Shown: positions 33,318-42,947, counted from the stretch's first letter. The stretch: 64,000 nucleotides of DNA from Hippea jasoniae (GCF_000744435.1 NZ_JQLX01000011.1:62001-126000), one strand, 5' to 3'. The notes: a model not told the origin generated them from the sequence alone. A program made the numbers and translations.

Positions 33318-33581
33318 ATGACAGATAACAACAAAAAGAAAAAGAGATACTTCAGATATCCAAAAAAGAAGGTTTGCTATTTCTGTTCAAATAAAATAGA
33401 TGAAATCGATTATAAAAATGTTGAGCTTCTCTCAAGATATGTTACAGAGAGATATAAAATAGTGGGGAGAAAAACCACTTCCACCTGTGCAAAACACCAA
33501 AGAATGCTCACAAAGGCAATCAAAAGGGCAAGGGTTATGGCTTTAATGCCGTTCACCATCAGCAGGAAACTCAAGGGTTAA
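33318..33581 (+). CDS. rpsR: 30S ribosomal protein S18
   Basis: 87 residues with a basic N-terminus, the [19 protein letters not shown] stretch (a CxxC form that may bind zinc), [20 protein letters not shown], and [14 protein letters not shown]-like ending. It partners S6 on the platform of the small subunit. GGGAGG precedes the ATG. Confidence 0.97.
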   Translation: MTDNNKKKKRYFRYPKKKVCYFCSNKIDEIDYKNVELLSRYVTERYKIVGRKTTSTCAKHQRMLTKAIKRARVMALMPFTISRKLKG

Positions 33582-33591
33582 GGGGGCTGGT

Positions 33592-34044
33592 ATGAAAATC
33601 GTTTTACTTGAAGATGTGGAAAAGTTGGGATATGCAGGCGATATAAAAGAAGTAAAAGATGGATATGCCGTAAACTATCTAATCCCCAAAGGCTACGCAC
33701 TTGCTGCAACAAAATCCAATCTTAAGTTGGTTGAGGAAAAAAGAAGAGCAATTTTAAGAAAGATAGAAAAGAAGATAAAACAGGCAGAAGCTATAAAAGC
33801 AGCATTGGACGGTACTCAGATAACAATCAAGGCAAGGGCTGGCGAAAAGGGCAAGCTTTTTGGATCGATAACAGCAGCTGATATATACGAACAGCTTAAA
33901 GATAAAACCGAATTTGACAAAAAAAGCATCAGACTTCCAGAAGGTGGCATAAAAAATGTTGGCAGTTATGAGATCGAAATAGCAATCTTCAGAGACATTA
34001 AAGCTACAGTTACAGTAAATGTTGAACCGTTAGATGAAAAGTAG
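33592..34044 (+). CDS. rplI: 50S ribosomal protein L9
   Basis: 150 residues. MKIVLLEDVEKLGYAGDIKE and VKDGYAVNYLIPKGYALAAT form the N-domain. A long charged helix (VEEKRRAILRKIEKKIKQAE) connects to the C-domain with GEKGKLFGSITAADIYEQL. Its end overlaps the dnaB start by 11 bases. Confidence 0.97.
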   Translation: MKIVLLEDVEKLGYAGDIKEVKDGYAVNYLIPKGYALAATKSNLKLVEEKRRAILRKIEKKIKQAEAIKAALDGTQITIKARAGEKGKLFGSITAADIYEQLKDKTEFDKKSIRLPEGGIKNVGSYEIEIAIFRDIKATVTVNVEPLDEK

Positions 34045-35446
34045 TGGAATTAGAGCCTACCCACAAGCAATAGAAGCCGAGAGAGCGCTTTTGTGCTCTC
34101 TCTTTCTTGACAATTCAAAAATATCCGAGTGCATGGAAATCATAGATGAAAATGACTTTTTTGATGAGAAAAACGGTGAAATCTTTTCTATTTTAAAACA
34201 GCTCTATGCAGAAGGCATACCGTTTGATTTTGTTACCGTATCAAACGCAATCAAAGAAAAAGGCCTATCTGATAAAATCTCACCTGCATATTTGACGGGT
34301 CTAATAGAGTTTTTGCCGGCGCCTGCAAATATCATCCATTATGCAACGATCATAAAGAAAAAATCCACCCTAAGGCAACTTATCTCCATGTCAACAGAGG
34401 TTGCATCGATCTGCTACGATGAGCCTGAGGACTTAGAAGAGGTTTTCAATATTGCAGAAAAAAGGTTGTTTGAAATAGTTAGCAACAGATCTACTCGCTA
34501 TAGAACATCGGAGGATTTAGTTGAGGAAACCTTAGACTACTTAGCAAAACTTAAAAATAGAAAAAGCGTCATAACAGGTGTGGCAAGTGGATATCCCGAC
34601 CTTGATAGATTTACAAACGGTTTTCAAGAAGGCGATCTAATAATCGTCGCAGGCAGACCGGGAATGGGCAAAACGGCTTTTGCTTTGAATATTGCAGTAA
34701 ATGCAGCATTGGATCACAACAAAAATATCGGCATATTCTCTTTAGAGATGTCAGCCAGACAGCTTGTTTTAAGAATGATCTCAACATTGTCTAAAGTGGA
34801 TATGTATAACCTAAGAACAGGGTTTCTCACTGATGCAGAATGGGCAGCTGTTGTAAAGGCAATAGATAAACTCAAAAAGGCAAAAATATTCATCGACGAT
34901 ACATCTCTTTTAACTTCCATAGATATACGCACAAAGGCTCGAAAACTCAAAATGGAACAAAACATCGATATGTTGATTATAGATTACCTGCAGCTTGTTG
35001 AAGGCAAAAATTCATCTGTAAACAGAACCCAGCAGATTTCAGAAATTTCCCGCTCACTTAAAATCTTGGCCAAGGAGCTAAACATTCCTGTAATGGCTTT
35101 ATCGCAGCTAAACAGAGCCGTTGAAACAAGAGAGGATAAGCGTCCAACGCCTGCCGATTTAAGGGAATCAGGTTCGATTGAGCAGGATGCGGATGTGATC
35201 ATGTTTATATACAGAGACGAGGTTTACCGCAGGGAAAAAGCCGAAAAAGGCGTTGCAGAAATCATTATAGCAAAACAGAGAAACGGACCTCAGGGCACTG
35301 TAAAGTTGCAATTTGACGGCAAAACCACATCCTTCAGAAGCCTTGCAAAGGATGCTGATACGCAGAATATCTACAATGCCAAGGAAGAGATAGAATTCAG
35401 CGAAAAAGAAGAGTTTGCTGAAGATGAGGAATACGATAGCTTTTAG
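34034..35446 (+). CDS. dnaB: Replicative DNA helicase DnaB
   Basis: 470 residues. N-terminal helical domain (PQAIEAERALLCSLFLD), linker, then the RecA-like motor: Walker A VAGRPGMGKTAFALNIAV near residue 205, LEMSARQLVLRM, Walker B MLIIDYLQLVEG near 313, and the arginine finger region REDKRPTPADLRESGSIEQ. It unwinds DNA at the fork as a hexamer. No intein. It is directly followed by uvrA with no gap. Confidence 0.98.
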   Translation: MKSSGIRAYPQAIEAERALLCSLFLDNSKISECMEIIDENDFFDEKNGEIFSILKQLYAEGIPFDFVTVSNAIKEKGLSDKISPAYLTGLIEFLPAPANIIHYATIIKKKSTLRQLISMSTEVASICYDEPEDLEEVFNIAEKRLFEIVSNRSTRYRTSEDLVEETLDYLAKLKNRKSVITGVASGYPDLDRFTNGFQEGDLIIVAGRPGMGKTAFALNIAVNAALDHNKNIGIFSLEMSARQLVLRMISTLSKVDMYNLRTGFLTDAEWAAVVKAIDKLKKAKIFIDDTSLLTSIDIRTKARKLKMEQNIDMLIIDYLQLVEGKNSSVNRTQQISEISRSLKILAKELNIPVMALSQLNRAVETREDKRPTPADLRESGSIEQDADVIMFIYRDEVYRREKAEKGVAEIIIAKQRNGPQGTVKLQFDGKTTSFRSLAKDADTQNIYNAKEEIEFSEKEEFAEDEEYDSF

Positions 35447-38245
35447 ATGAAATCGATCAGGATCATAGGTGCAAGGGTTCACAATCTAAAAAACATAAAT
35501 GTTGAAATTCCTAAATCATCAATTACGGTTATCACAGGCCCATCGGGCAGCGGCAAATCTACATTGGCTTTCGATGTTTTATACGCAGAATCACAAAGAA
35601 GATACCTTGAATCTCTAAGCTCCTATGCACGCCAGTTTTTAGAAAAGATAGAAAAACCCGATGTAGATGCGATAGAAGGACTCACTCCAGCAATCAGCAT
35701 AGACCAGAAAAGCATCTGGGCAAACCCTCGATCAACTGTGGGAACTGTTACAGAAATCTACGATTATATGAGACTTCTGTTTGCCCATGTTGGCGAGGCA
35801 TATTGCTACAACTGCGGCAGAAAAATCTCAAAACAGGACCCTCAAACCATCGTAAACACAATAGCCTCAATGGAGGGTAAAAAGCTTTTGATCCTTGCAC
35901 CGATAGCAGTTCACAAAAAAGGCACATTTAAAAATGAGCTGGAGAAATTCAAAAAAGAGGGTTTTGTCAGGGTTATTATAGACGGCACAGAAAGGCTGCT
36001 TGAGGAAGATATAGAGCTTGATAAAAATAAATGGCACGATATCTACCTTGTAGTTGATAGGCTAAAGGTAAAGCAGCAGGCAAAAAACAGAATCGCCGAG
36101 GCTGTTGAGCTTGCTTTAAAAATCGGCGGCGGAATGGTTAATATATTTGATATAGACACACAAAAGATGGAGCTTTTCAGCAAGCATTTTTCATGTCCCT
36201 ATTGCGGTATAAACTACAAACCAATTACACCACAAAGTTTTTCATTTAACTCACCCTTGGGAGCATGCCCAGACTGCTCTGGTCTTGGCATAAAACATGA
36301 ATTGGATATAGACAAGCTAATGCCAGACAAAAGCCTATCTGTAAGAGAAGGCGTTGTTAAACTGTGGCGCAGACCGCGTTACTATTTTTACAGAAGGTTT
36401 CTTATAAAGGCATGCTTAAAGTTTGGCATAGATATCTATACGCCCTTTGAGGAGCTACCCGAAAGGCACAAAGATATAATACTGTTTGGAATGCCGGGTG
36501 AAATTGTTGAGTATAAAATAGGCGAAAATACTATCAGAAAGCCATGGAAAGGTGTTATAAATGCCGTTCTGGAGCAGTTTTCCACAACAGACAGCTCAAC
36601 GGTTAAACGAGAAATTCTATCGCTTATGAAAGAAATCGTTTGTCCAACCTGCAAAGGAGATAGACTCAACAAAGAGAGTTTATCTGTAAAAATTCTTTCA
36701 AAAAATATTATGGAAGTCACAAAGCTAAATGCCAAAGATGCATTGGAATACTTCATCGAGGTTGAAAAAACATTAAATGAGACACAAAGGAAAATAGCAA
36801 ACCGCATTTTGAGCGAAATCAAAAACAGATTGGGTTTTTTGATAGAGGTAGGGCTGGATTATTTAACGCTCAACAGAAGCGTATCAACTCTCTCAGGGGG
36901 TGAGGCTCAGCGTATAAGACTTGCCACACAGGCTGGCTCAAGCTTAAGCGGCATAACCTATGTACTGGATGAGCCTTCGATAGGATTACACCCCAAAGAC
37001 ACCCAGCAACTAATAGATACATTAAAAAAATTAAAGGAAAACGATAACACAGTTGTTGTTGTGGAGCATGATTTTAACATCATAGAATCGGCTGACTACA
37101 TCATCGATATGGGACCTCAAAGCGGCAGAGGCGGCGGCTTTATAGTCGCAGCTGGTAGTCTTGAAGAAATCAAGCAAAATCCCAAATCTTTAACTGGAAA
37201 ATACTTAAGCGGCAGACTATCAATCCCCACACCATCAAAAAGATCAAAGCCTAAGGATTTTGTTAGAATAAAAAACGCCTCAGTTCACAATCTTAAAAAC
37301 ATCGATGTCGATATCCCCCTTGGTGTTTTTGTATGTATAAGCGGTGTTTCAGGAAGCGGCAAAAGCAGCCTTCTATTTGATTGTTTTTACAACGATGCAA
37401 TAAGATTAAAATCGGGTTTATCTCCAAAAAACTGCTCATCAATCCAAAACATAGAAAAAATCAACAAAATTATAAAGATCGACCAATCGCCCATCGGCAG
37501 AACACCCCGCTCCAATCCAGCCACATACACCTCTGTTTTTACAGATATCAGAGAACTGTTTGCCTCGACCGAGGATGCAAAAATCAAAGGCTTTACACCA
37601 TCACGATTTAGCTTCAATGTCAGGGGTGGTAGATGTGAAAAATGTAAGGGTGAAGGCTACATAAAGGTAGAGATGCAATTCTTGGCTGATGTTTATGTAA
37701 AATGCGATGTATGCAACGGCAAACGATACAACGAATCCACGCTCTCTGTTTATTACAAGGGCAAAAATATCTACGATGTGTTGCAGATGACGGTTAATCA
37801 GGCCTATGAATTCTTTGAAAACATTCCAAAAATTAAAAAGAAACTTGAAGTTCTAAGGGATGTGGGATTGGGATATATTCAATTGGGTCAACCTGCCACA
37901 ACGCTTTCAGGCGGTGAGGCTCAAAGGGTTAAGATAGCCAAATATCTTATCACGCCGCCGGGTGGACATACCGTATATCTTCTTGATGAGCCATCTATAG
38001 GTTTGCATGCCGACGATGTAAAAAAATTAATTGCCGTTTTAAAAAGGCTTGTTGAAAAATCAAATAGCGTCATAGTTATTGAGCACAACTTAGACATCTT
38101 AAAAAACGCAGACTACATTATCGATATTGGGCCAGAAAGCGGCGATAACGGTGGCAGAGTAGTTGCCTATGGAAGCCCAGAGGATGTGGCTTTAAACTTT
38201 AAAACCTACACCTCTTATTATCTAAAAAGGGCTTTAGCTATCTGA
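35447..38245 (+). CDS. uvrA: Excinuclease ABC subunit A
   Basis: 932 residues; damage recognition in nucleotide excision repair. Two ABC ATPase halves: the first Walker A TGPSGSGKSTLAFDVLYAES near residue 30, signature LSGGEAQRIRLA near 483; the second Walker A SGVSGSGKSSLLFDCFYND near 630, signature TLSGGEAQRVKIAKYL near 820. Zinc modules: CYNCGRK, CPYCGINYKP with CPDCSGLG, and CEKCKGEGY with CDVCNGKRY. The ATG follows the dnaB stop directly. Its last 12 bases overlap the convergent fur-type gene. Confidence 0.98.
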   Translation: MKSIRIIGARVHNLKNINVEIPKSSITVITGPSGSGKSTLAFDVLYAESQRRYLESLSSYARQFLEKIEKPDVDAIEGLTPAISIDQKSIWANPRSTVGTVTEIYDYMRLLFAHVGEAYCYNCGRKISKQDPQTIVNTIASMEGKKLLILAPIAVHKKGTFKNELEKFKKEGFVRVIIDGTERLLEEDIELDKNKWHDIYLVVDRLKVKQQAKNRIAEAVELALKIGGGMVNIFDIDTQKMELFSKHFSCPYCGINYKPITPQSFSFNSPLGACPDCSGLGIKHELDIDKLMPDKSLSVREGVVKLWRRPRYYFYRRFLIKACLKFGIDIYTPFEELPERHKDIILFGMPGEIVEYKIGENTIRKPWKGVINAVLEQFSTTDSSTVKREILSLMKEIVCPTCKGDRLNKESLSVKILSKNIMEVTKLNAKDALEYFIEVEKTLNETQRKIANRILSEIKNRLGFLIEVGLDYLTLNRSVSTLSGGEAQRIRLATQAGSSLSGITYVLDEPSIGLHPKDTQQLIDTLKKLKENDNTVVVVEHDFNIIESADYIIDMGPQSGRGGGFIVAAGSLEEIKQNPKSLTGKYLSGRLSIPTPSKRSKPKDFVRIKNASVHNLKNIDVDIPLGVFVCISGVSGSGKSSLLFDCFYNDAIRLKSGLSPKNCSSIQNIEKINKIIKIDQSPIGRTPRSNPATYTSVFTDIRELFASTEDAKIKGFTPSRFSFNVRGGRCEKCKGEGYIKVEMQFLADVYVKCDVCNGKRYNESTLSVYYKGKNIYDVLQMTVNQAYEFFENIPKIKKKLEVLRDVGLGYIQLGQPATTLSGGEAQRVKIAKYLITPPGGHTVYLLDEPSIGLHADDVKKLIAVLKRLVEKSNSVIVIEHNLDILKNADYIIDIGPESGDNGGRVVAYGSPEDVALNFKTYTSYYLKRALAI

Positions 38246-38653
38246 TTTATTTCTGCATTTGCTGCATACACCGTAGCAGTAGATATCGCAATTGGATACC
38301 TCAAAATCCTTAAGCTCTTTAAGCTGCTGATTAAGAAAACTCGTATCCACTTCAATATCTATCACATCCCCGCACACCTTACAGATAAGATGGTGATGGG
38401 GTTTCTGCTCGGCGATTTCGTATTTATTTTTTGCACCGCTTATGGCAAGCTCTTTAATAATACCATGCTCTTTTAATGTGTGGATGTTTTTATACACCGT
38501 GGCAAGCGACATCGATGGAAAACTCTTTGAAATATTTTTATAGATGGTGTCAAGGTCGATATGCCCGGCTCTAATAATCTCGTTGAGTATAGCCAATCTT
38601 TGCGGTGTTGCCTTAAGATTTCTTGAGTATAACATCTCTTTAATATTCATCAT
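38234..38653 (-). CDS. perR: Fur family regulator, PerR-like
   Basis: 139 residues. Winged-helix DNA-binding domain (LKATPQRLAILNEIIRAGH, SLATVYKNIHTLKEHGIIKE), then a metal-binding dimerisation domain with HHHLICKVCGDVIDIEV and a second CxxC (GVCSKCRNK) for structural zinc. The family senses iron, zinc or peroxide; PerR is the best fit by eye (KPHHHLIC, short length), but Fur or Zur remain possible. GGAGG lies six bases before the first of two ATGs. A palindrome over its own promoter suggests autoregulation. Confidence 0.8.
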   Translation of the reverse strand: MMNIKEMLYSRNLKATPQRLAILNEIIRAGHIDLDTIYKNISKSFPSMSLATVYKNIHTLKEHGIIKELAISGAKNKYEIAEQKPHHHLICKVCGDVIDIEVDTSFLNQQLKELKDFEVSNCDIYCYGVCSKCRNKSDS

Positions 38654-38674
38654 CTTAAACCTCCAATTTTAAAA

Positions 38675-38689
38675 TTTAAGTTCCTTAAA
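38675..38689. promoter_or_regulatory. Palindromic operator at the Fur-type gene
   Basis: TTTAAG-TTC-CTTAAA, a perfect 6-3-6 inverted repeat resembling a 7-1-7 Fur/PerR box. It covers the downstream edge of the -10 box and lies 22 bases before the ATG, so it is well placed for autorepression. Confidence 0.6.
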
Positions 38690-38716
38690 TATATACACCA
38701 TCTCTTCAATTGTCAA
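38688..38716 (-). promoter_or_regulatory. Sigma-70 promoter of the Fur-type gene
   Basis: TTGACA (38716-38711), 17-base spacer, TATATT (38693-38688) on the minus strand; a near-consensus match. Confidence 0.75.
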
Positions 38717-38833
38717 GTAATATTTTTTTTTAATAAAAATGACAATTCAAACAATACATCTTTTCACTTAAAAATTCAATTTTTTATAAAATACCCACTA
38801 TAGCGTGCTGAAATAATACAAAAAATTTAAATT

Positions 38834-38849
38834 AGTTGCAAATGAAACT
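38834..38849. promoter_or_regulatory. Proposed MarR operator, copy 1
   Basis: AGTTGCAAATGAAACT, with AGTTnCAnnTGnAACT dyad symmetry. It overlaps the -35 box of the marR-emrAB promoter and recurs exactly before tolC at 49048-49063. Confidence 0.65.
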
Positions 38850-38864
38850 TTTTTTTGCTATAAA
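38836..38864 (+). promoter_or_regulatory. Promoter of marR-emrA-emrB
   Basis: TTGCAA, 17-base spacer, TATAAA, ending seven bases before the likely ATG at 38872; the transcript would have almost no leader. Confidence 0.65.
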
Positions 38865-38871
38865 CTGTCGG

Positions 38872-39315
38872 ATGGCAAATGAACCTTTAGCTAAATGGAT
38901 TTCTATTCTTTATAGGTTTTCGCTTATGTATGCCAATTCATTTCTAAAACTACATAATCTTAATGCAGGGCAACTACCCTTTTTAATAAACATTGTTGAC
39001 AATCCTGCAATAACACAGGAAGAGTTATCAAACCTATTAAAAATGGACAAAAGCACAACTGCACGAGCCGTAAAAACACTTCAACTTAAGGGATTTATAA
39101 AAAAGGAAAAGGATTCAAAAGACAGGCGTAACCACAGACTCTATCCAACAAACAAGGCATTAACAATCAGGGATGCTTTATGGCAAAAAGGTTTTATGTG
39201 GGATGAAATTTTACTTAAAGGTTTTGATGAACAGCAAAAAAAGGAGATTCGCACTATCCTTCAAAAACTTGCCAATAACGCCATAGAATACTTTGATAAG
39301 GAGAAAAAAAGATGA
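38872..39315 (+). CDS. MarR family transcriptional regulator
   Basis: 147 residues from the ATG at 38872 (MANEPLAKWISILYRF). Winged helix with ITQEELSNLLKMDKSTTARA as the recognition region and the wing GFIKKEKDSKDRRNHRLYPT; helical dimer interface at both ends. MarR proteins usually repress their own operon and release DNA when a small ligand binds. The frame opens further upstream (38836), but those codons would overlap the promoter and operator. It is followed by emrA with a 4-base overlap, so it is likely the local repressor of the efflux pump. Confidence 0.88.
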   Translation: MANEPLAKWISILYRFSLMYANSFLKLHNLNAGQLPFLINIVDNPAITQEELSNLLKMDKSTTARAVKTLQLKGFIKKEKDSKDRRNHRLYPTNKALTIRDALWQKGFMWDEILLKGFDEQQKKEIRTILQKLANNAIEYFDKEKKR

Positions 39316-40304
39316 AGCACAAAAAACTCATTGCCCTCGGAGTTTTTATTTTATTTGCCATAGGTGTAATAGTATTTTTGAGATACAAAAGCACACATAT
39401 ATCAACCGATGATGCATACATAACAAACGATATTTACTGGGTAAATCCAAAGGTTTCTGGCAGCATTACAAAGGTTCTAATAGACAACAATAAGTATGTT
39501 AAAAAAGGGCAACTACTTGCGGTAATTAACCAAAAACCCTACAAAATAGCCCTTGAGGCAGCAGAGGCCGAAGTTAGCCTATATAAAGCAAAACTCAAAG
39601 AAGCAGAGGCATTATTAAAACAATCACAAGCCCAGACCCAGCTAACCCAGGCACGCATCAAAAAGGCTCAATGGGATTTTAACAGGGCAAAACGATTATT
39701 CACAAAAAAGGTAATCTCAAAAGACGCATACGAAAAATATTTAACGGCCCTAAATGTTTTAAAAGCTCAACTCAAAGCCAATAAAGCAGCCATTGATCAA
39801 GCAAAAGCCTCATTAGGCAGCCTAAAAAAAGCACTGGATGCAGCTAAAGCAAAACTCAATAGCGCAAAACTCAATCTAAGCTATACACTCATAAAAGCCC
39901 CTCATAATGGATACATTACAAAAAAAAGCATAGAAGTGGGCAAATTTGTCTCACCCGCACTGCCAATATGTGCAATTGTGCCAAAAAACGGCGCTTGGAT
40001 TGTGGCTAACTACAAGGAAACCCAGCTAAACAAAATTAAAATTGGCGATAGGGTAAAGATTTCCATAGATGCTTACCCATCAAAAACCTTCTACGGTCAT
40101 GTCAAAAGTATTCAATACGGAACAGGCGAGGTATTTTCCCTTTTCCCACCGCAAAATGCATCCGGCAACTGGATAAAGGTAGTCCAGAGGGTGCCTGTCA
40201 AGATTGTGTTTGACAAAGCCCCAGAAGTGCCTATGAGAGTTGGCATGTCTGCAACAACCGTTGTATTAGTTGGAACCCATGGAAAACAGGCAGCAAACAA
40301 ATAA
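39312..40304 (+). CDS. emrA: EmrA-like membrane fusion protein (HlyD family)
   Basis: 330 residues. One N-terminal transmembrane helix (LIALGVFILFAIGVIVFL), ISTDDAYITNDIYWVNPKVS typical of EmrA, a lipoyl half-motif (VLIDNNKYVKKGQLLAVI), a long alpha-hairpin rich in Ala/Lys (residues about 85-185), then LSYTLIKAPHNGYITKKSIE and a beta-barrel part (GDRVKISIDAYPSKTFYGHV). It bridges the inner-membrane pump EmrB and a TolC channel in the periplasm. ATGA overlap with the marR gene. Confidence 0.92.
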   Translation: MKHKKLIALGVFILFAIGVIVFLRYKSTHISTDDAYITNDIYWVNPKVSGSITKVLIDNNKYVKKGQLLAVINQKPYKIALEAAEAEVSLYKAKLKEAEALLKQSQAQTQLTQARIKKAQWDFNRAKRLFTKKVISKDAYEKYLTALNVLKAQLKANKAAIDQAKASLGSLKKALDAAKAKLNSAKLNLSYTLIKAPHNGYITKKSIEVGKFVSPALPICAIVPKNGAWIVANYKETQLNKIKIGDRVKISIDAYPSKTFYGHVKSIQYGTGEVFSLFPPQNASGNWIKVVQRVPVKIVFDKAPEVPMRVGMSATTVVLVGTHGKQAANK

Positions 40305-41802
40305 GTGGATTATCGCTTTATCTGTCATACTTCCCACATTGATGGAGATCGTTGATACAACAATTGTTAATGTCAGTTTGCCACATATCAGAGGCGGTCT
40401 TAGCGTCAGTCTTGATGAATCCACCTGGGTTTTGACCTCATACATGGTTTCAAACGCAATAATTATACCGATGACAGGCTGGCTTGCTATAAAGTTTGGC
40501 AGGAAACGTTTTTTGCTCTTCTCTATAGCTTTATTTACAATCTTTTCCTTTATTTGCGGCTATACTCCGTCGTTTTTACTGTTAGTTATAGCAAGATTCC
40601 TGCAGGGTATAGCTGGTGGCGGCCTTCAGCCTCTGTCGCAGGCTATTCTTCTTGAATCTTTCCCAAAAGAGCAACGAGGAATGGCAATGGCCGTTTTTGG
40701 CATGGGTGTTGTTGTTGGACCAATACTTGGACCTGTGCTGGGTGGCTGGATAACGGATAACTGGGGCTGGCGGTGGATATTCTTTATAAACATTCCTGTA
40801 GGTTTACTATCACTGCTTTTGATAGAGTTATTTGTAGAGGATCCCGACTATATAAAAAATCAGAAAATTGGTAAAATCGACTATCCCGGCATGGCTTTTT
40901 TAGCTATTGCAGTAGGCTCTCTGCAGATATTGCTTGATAACGGTCAAAGAAAAGATTGGTTTGAATCGTCGTTTATCAGTTATCTGGCGGTTATATCATT
41001 TATAGGTTTTGTGTTTTTAATATACAGGGAGCTGACAACCGATGAACCTTTGATAAATCTAAGAATTTTTAAAGACAGAAGCTACTCTATCGGCAATATA
41101 GTTATGTTTTTGGGTTTTTTTGGTTTCTTTGGAACGATAGTGCTTTTGCCACTTTATCTGCAAAACCTTATGGGCTATACGGCTTTTTTGGCAGGCCTTG
41201 TGCTTGGGCCGGGTGCTCTAACAACACTAATTGGCATGCCCTTAACAGGCAAACTCCTTGAAAGAGGATTTGACCCAAGAAAGCTTCTTTTAGGCAGTCT
41301 TTTAATAAATGCCTTTGCCGTTGATATAATGGCTCACTTTAACCTTCAGGCTGATTTTATAAGCGTTATCATGCCAAGGGCGCTTCAGGGCTTTGCAATA
41401 TCGTTATTCTTTGTACCTCTTGCTGCTGCTACATTTGCCAATATAGAAAACAAAGATATGGGTGTGGCAAGCGGTTTGTTTAATTTTATCAGAAATATTG
41501 GTGGCAGTTTCGGCACGGCAATTGTTATGACGATTTTAACAAGAAGAGCCCAATTCCACCAGGAAAGACTTGTTGAGAATCTAACGGATTTAAACGAACC
41601 GTTCAGGCAGGCTGTGGATATACTCAACACACATATTCACTCATTGATGGGCAGCTATACTGTAATATACAAAGAACTTCTAAGGCAGGCATATATGCTT
41701 GCCTTCAACGATGCTTTCTATTTCTGTTCAATTCTGTTTATTTTGCTTATACCAACAGTTTTCCTAATAAAAAAGGCAACAAAAAAACTTACGGCTTTTT
41801 AA
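40279..41802 (+). CDS. emrB: EmrB/QacA-type drug transporter, DHA2 MFS family
   Basis: 507 residues with 14 predicted helices. Signatures: LPTLMEIVDTTIVNVSLPHI (helix 1, motif D1), GWLAIKFGRKRFLLFSIALF (motif A), RFLQGIAGGGLQPLSQAIL (motif B), and GMGVVVGPILGPVLGGWITD (motif C, antiporter). It is a proton-driven exporter in the inner membrane. The ATG at 40279 overlaps the end of emrA by 26 bases; a TTG three codons upstream is possible. No TolC gene follows here; one with the same promoter lies at 49 kb. Confidence 0.94.
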   Translation: MENRQQTNKWIIALSVILPTLMEIVDTTIVNVSLPHIRGGLSVSLDESTWVLTSYMVSNAIIIPMTGWLAIKFGRKRFLLFSIALFTIFSFICGYTPSFLLLVIARFLQGIAGGGLQPLSQAILLESFPKEQRGMAMAVFGMGVVVGPILGPVLGGWITDNWGWRWIFFINIPVGLLSLLLIELFVEDPDYIKNQKIGKIDYPGMAFLAIAVGSLQILLDNGQRKDWFESSFISYLAVISFIGFVFLIYRELTTDEPLINLRIFKDRSYSIGNIVMFLGFFGFFGTIVLLPLYLQNLMGYTAFLAGLVLGPGALTTLIGMPLTGKLLERGFDPRKLLLGSLLINAFAVDIMAHFNLQADFISVIMPRALQGFAISLFFVPLAAATFANIENKDMGVASGLFNFIRNIGGSFGTAIVMTILTRRAQFHQERLVENLTDLNEPFRQAVDILNTHIHSLMGSYTVIYKELLRQAYMLAFNDAFYFCSILFILLIPTVFLIKKATKKLTAF

Positions 41803-41805
41803 TTC

Positions 41806-41833
41806 TTGACAATTGCCTGCTTTAATCTATTAT
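41806..41833 (+). promoter_or_regulatory. Predicted promoter of ilvE-mqnA
   Basis: TTGACA, 16-base spacer, TATTAT, about 25 bases before the ilvE ATG, which has GGAGG as SD. It starts four bases after the emrB stop. Confidence 0.65.
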
Positions 41834-41858
41834 TGGGGAAAATTTATGGAGGTTTAAA

Positions 41859-42947
41859 ATGGAGATAAAATACCAACTAAAACCTGCATCGCAAAGGCGC
41901 TCAGAGCAGTTTAAACCGGACAAACCCCTTCCCTTTGGACTTTTGCGCACAGACCACATGTTTATCATGGATTATGAGGATGGCCAGTGGACTAATCCGC
42001 GCATAGTTCCTTACGATAATGTCGCAATATCACCAGGTGCTATAGTTTTGCACTACGGACAGGCAATCTTTGAAGGCGCAAAGGCATTTATGCATGATGA
42101 TGGAGAAATCTATACATTCAGAATTGACAAGAATGCAAAAAGGATGAACCACTCTGCTGAAATTTTGTGTATCCCGCATATACCAGAGGAAATTCAAATT
42201 GAGGCAATACATGCCTTAATCGATGTTGACAGGCTGTGGTTTCCTCATCAGGAGGGAGCATCGCTCTACATAAGGCCGTTTATCTTTGCAACACAGGATT
42301 CATTAGGGGTTCATCCCAGTGCAACATATAAATTTATGGTAATACTATCACCCAGCGGCCCATACTACCCTGCTGGATTTACAAAACCGATAAAACTGTT
42401 AATTACAAAAAGATTTCACAGGGCAACGCCAGGTGGCACAGGATCAGCCAAGGCAGCTGGCAACTATGCCGCAAGCCTAAGGGCTGGAGAATTTGCAAAA
42501 AAATTCGGCGCAGCTCAGGTGCTTTACCTTGATGTAACAAAAACCTACATAGAAGAAGCAGGCGCCATGAATCACTATCATGTAACAAAAGACGGCACGG
42601 TTGTTATACCGGAATTTACCGACACAATCCTGCGCTCCATCACATCAGAAAGCGTTATGGAGCTATCCGATAGAATGGGCATCAACACCAAACAGGATAG
42701 AATAAAAATAGACGATTTTATAAAAGGTGTCAAAAGCGGGGAGATTGTAGAGGCTGGTGGTTTTGGCACAGCAGCCGTTGTATCGCCTGTGGGTGAGTAT
42801 GTATTTGAAGATGGAAGCTCAATTGTTGTAAACAACAACGAAATAGGGGAGATAACAAGAAAAATCTATAACTACTACACATCCATTCAAACAGGAAAGA
42901 TAGAAGCACCCGAAGGCTGGCTAAAAAAGGTTGAAAGAAGGATATGA
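41859..42947 (+). CDS. ilvE: Branched-chain amino acid aminotransferase
   Basis: 362 residues; class IV PLP aminotransferase of the longer (BCAT type II-like) form. HYGQAIFEGAKAFMHDDGEI near residue 62, GTGSAKAAGNYAASLRAGEF with the PLP lysine region near 195, and YIEEAGAMNHYHVTKDGTVV. It exchanges amino groups between glutamate and branched 2-oxo acids. Overlaps mqnA by four bases (ATGA). Confidence 0.94.
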   Translation: MEIKYQLKPASQRRSEQFKPDKPLPFGLLRTDHMFIMDYEDGQWTNPRIVPYDNVAISPGAIVLHYGQAIFEGAKAFMHDDGEIYTFRIDKNAKRMNHSAEILCIPHIPEEIQIEAIHALIDVDRLWFPHQEGASLYIRPFIFATQDSLGVHPSATYKFMVILSPSGPYYPAGFTKPIKLLITKRFHRATPGGTGSAKAAGNYAASLRAGEFAKKFGAAQVLYLDVTKTYIEEAGAMNHYHVTKDGTVVIPEFTDTILRSITSESVMELSDRMGINTKQDRIKIDDFIKGVKSGEIVEAGGFGTAAVVSPVGEYVFEDGSSIVVNNNEIGEITRKIYNYYTSIQTGKIEAPEGWLKKVERRI

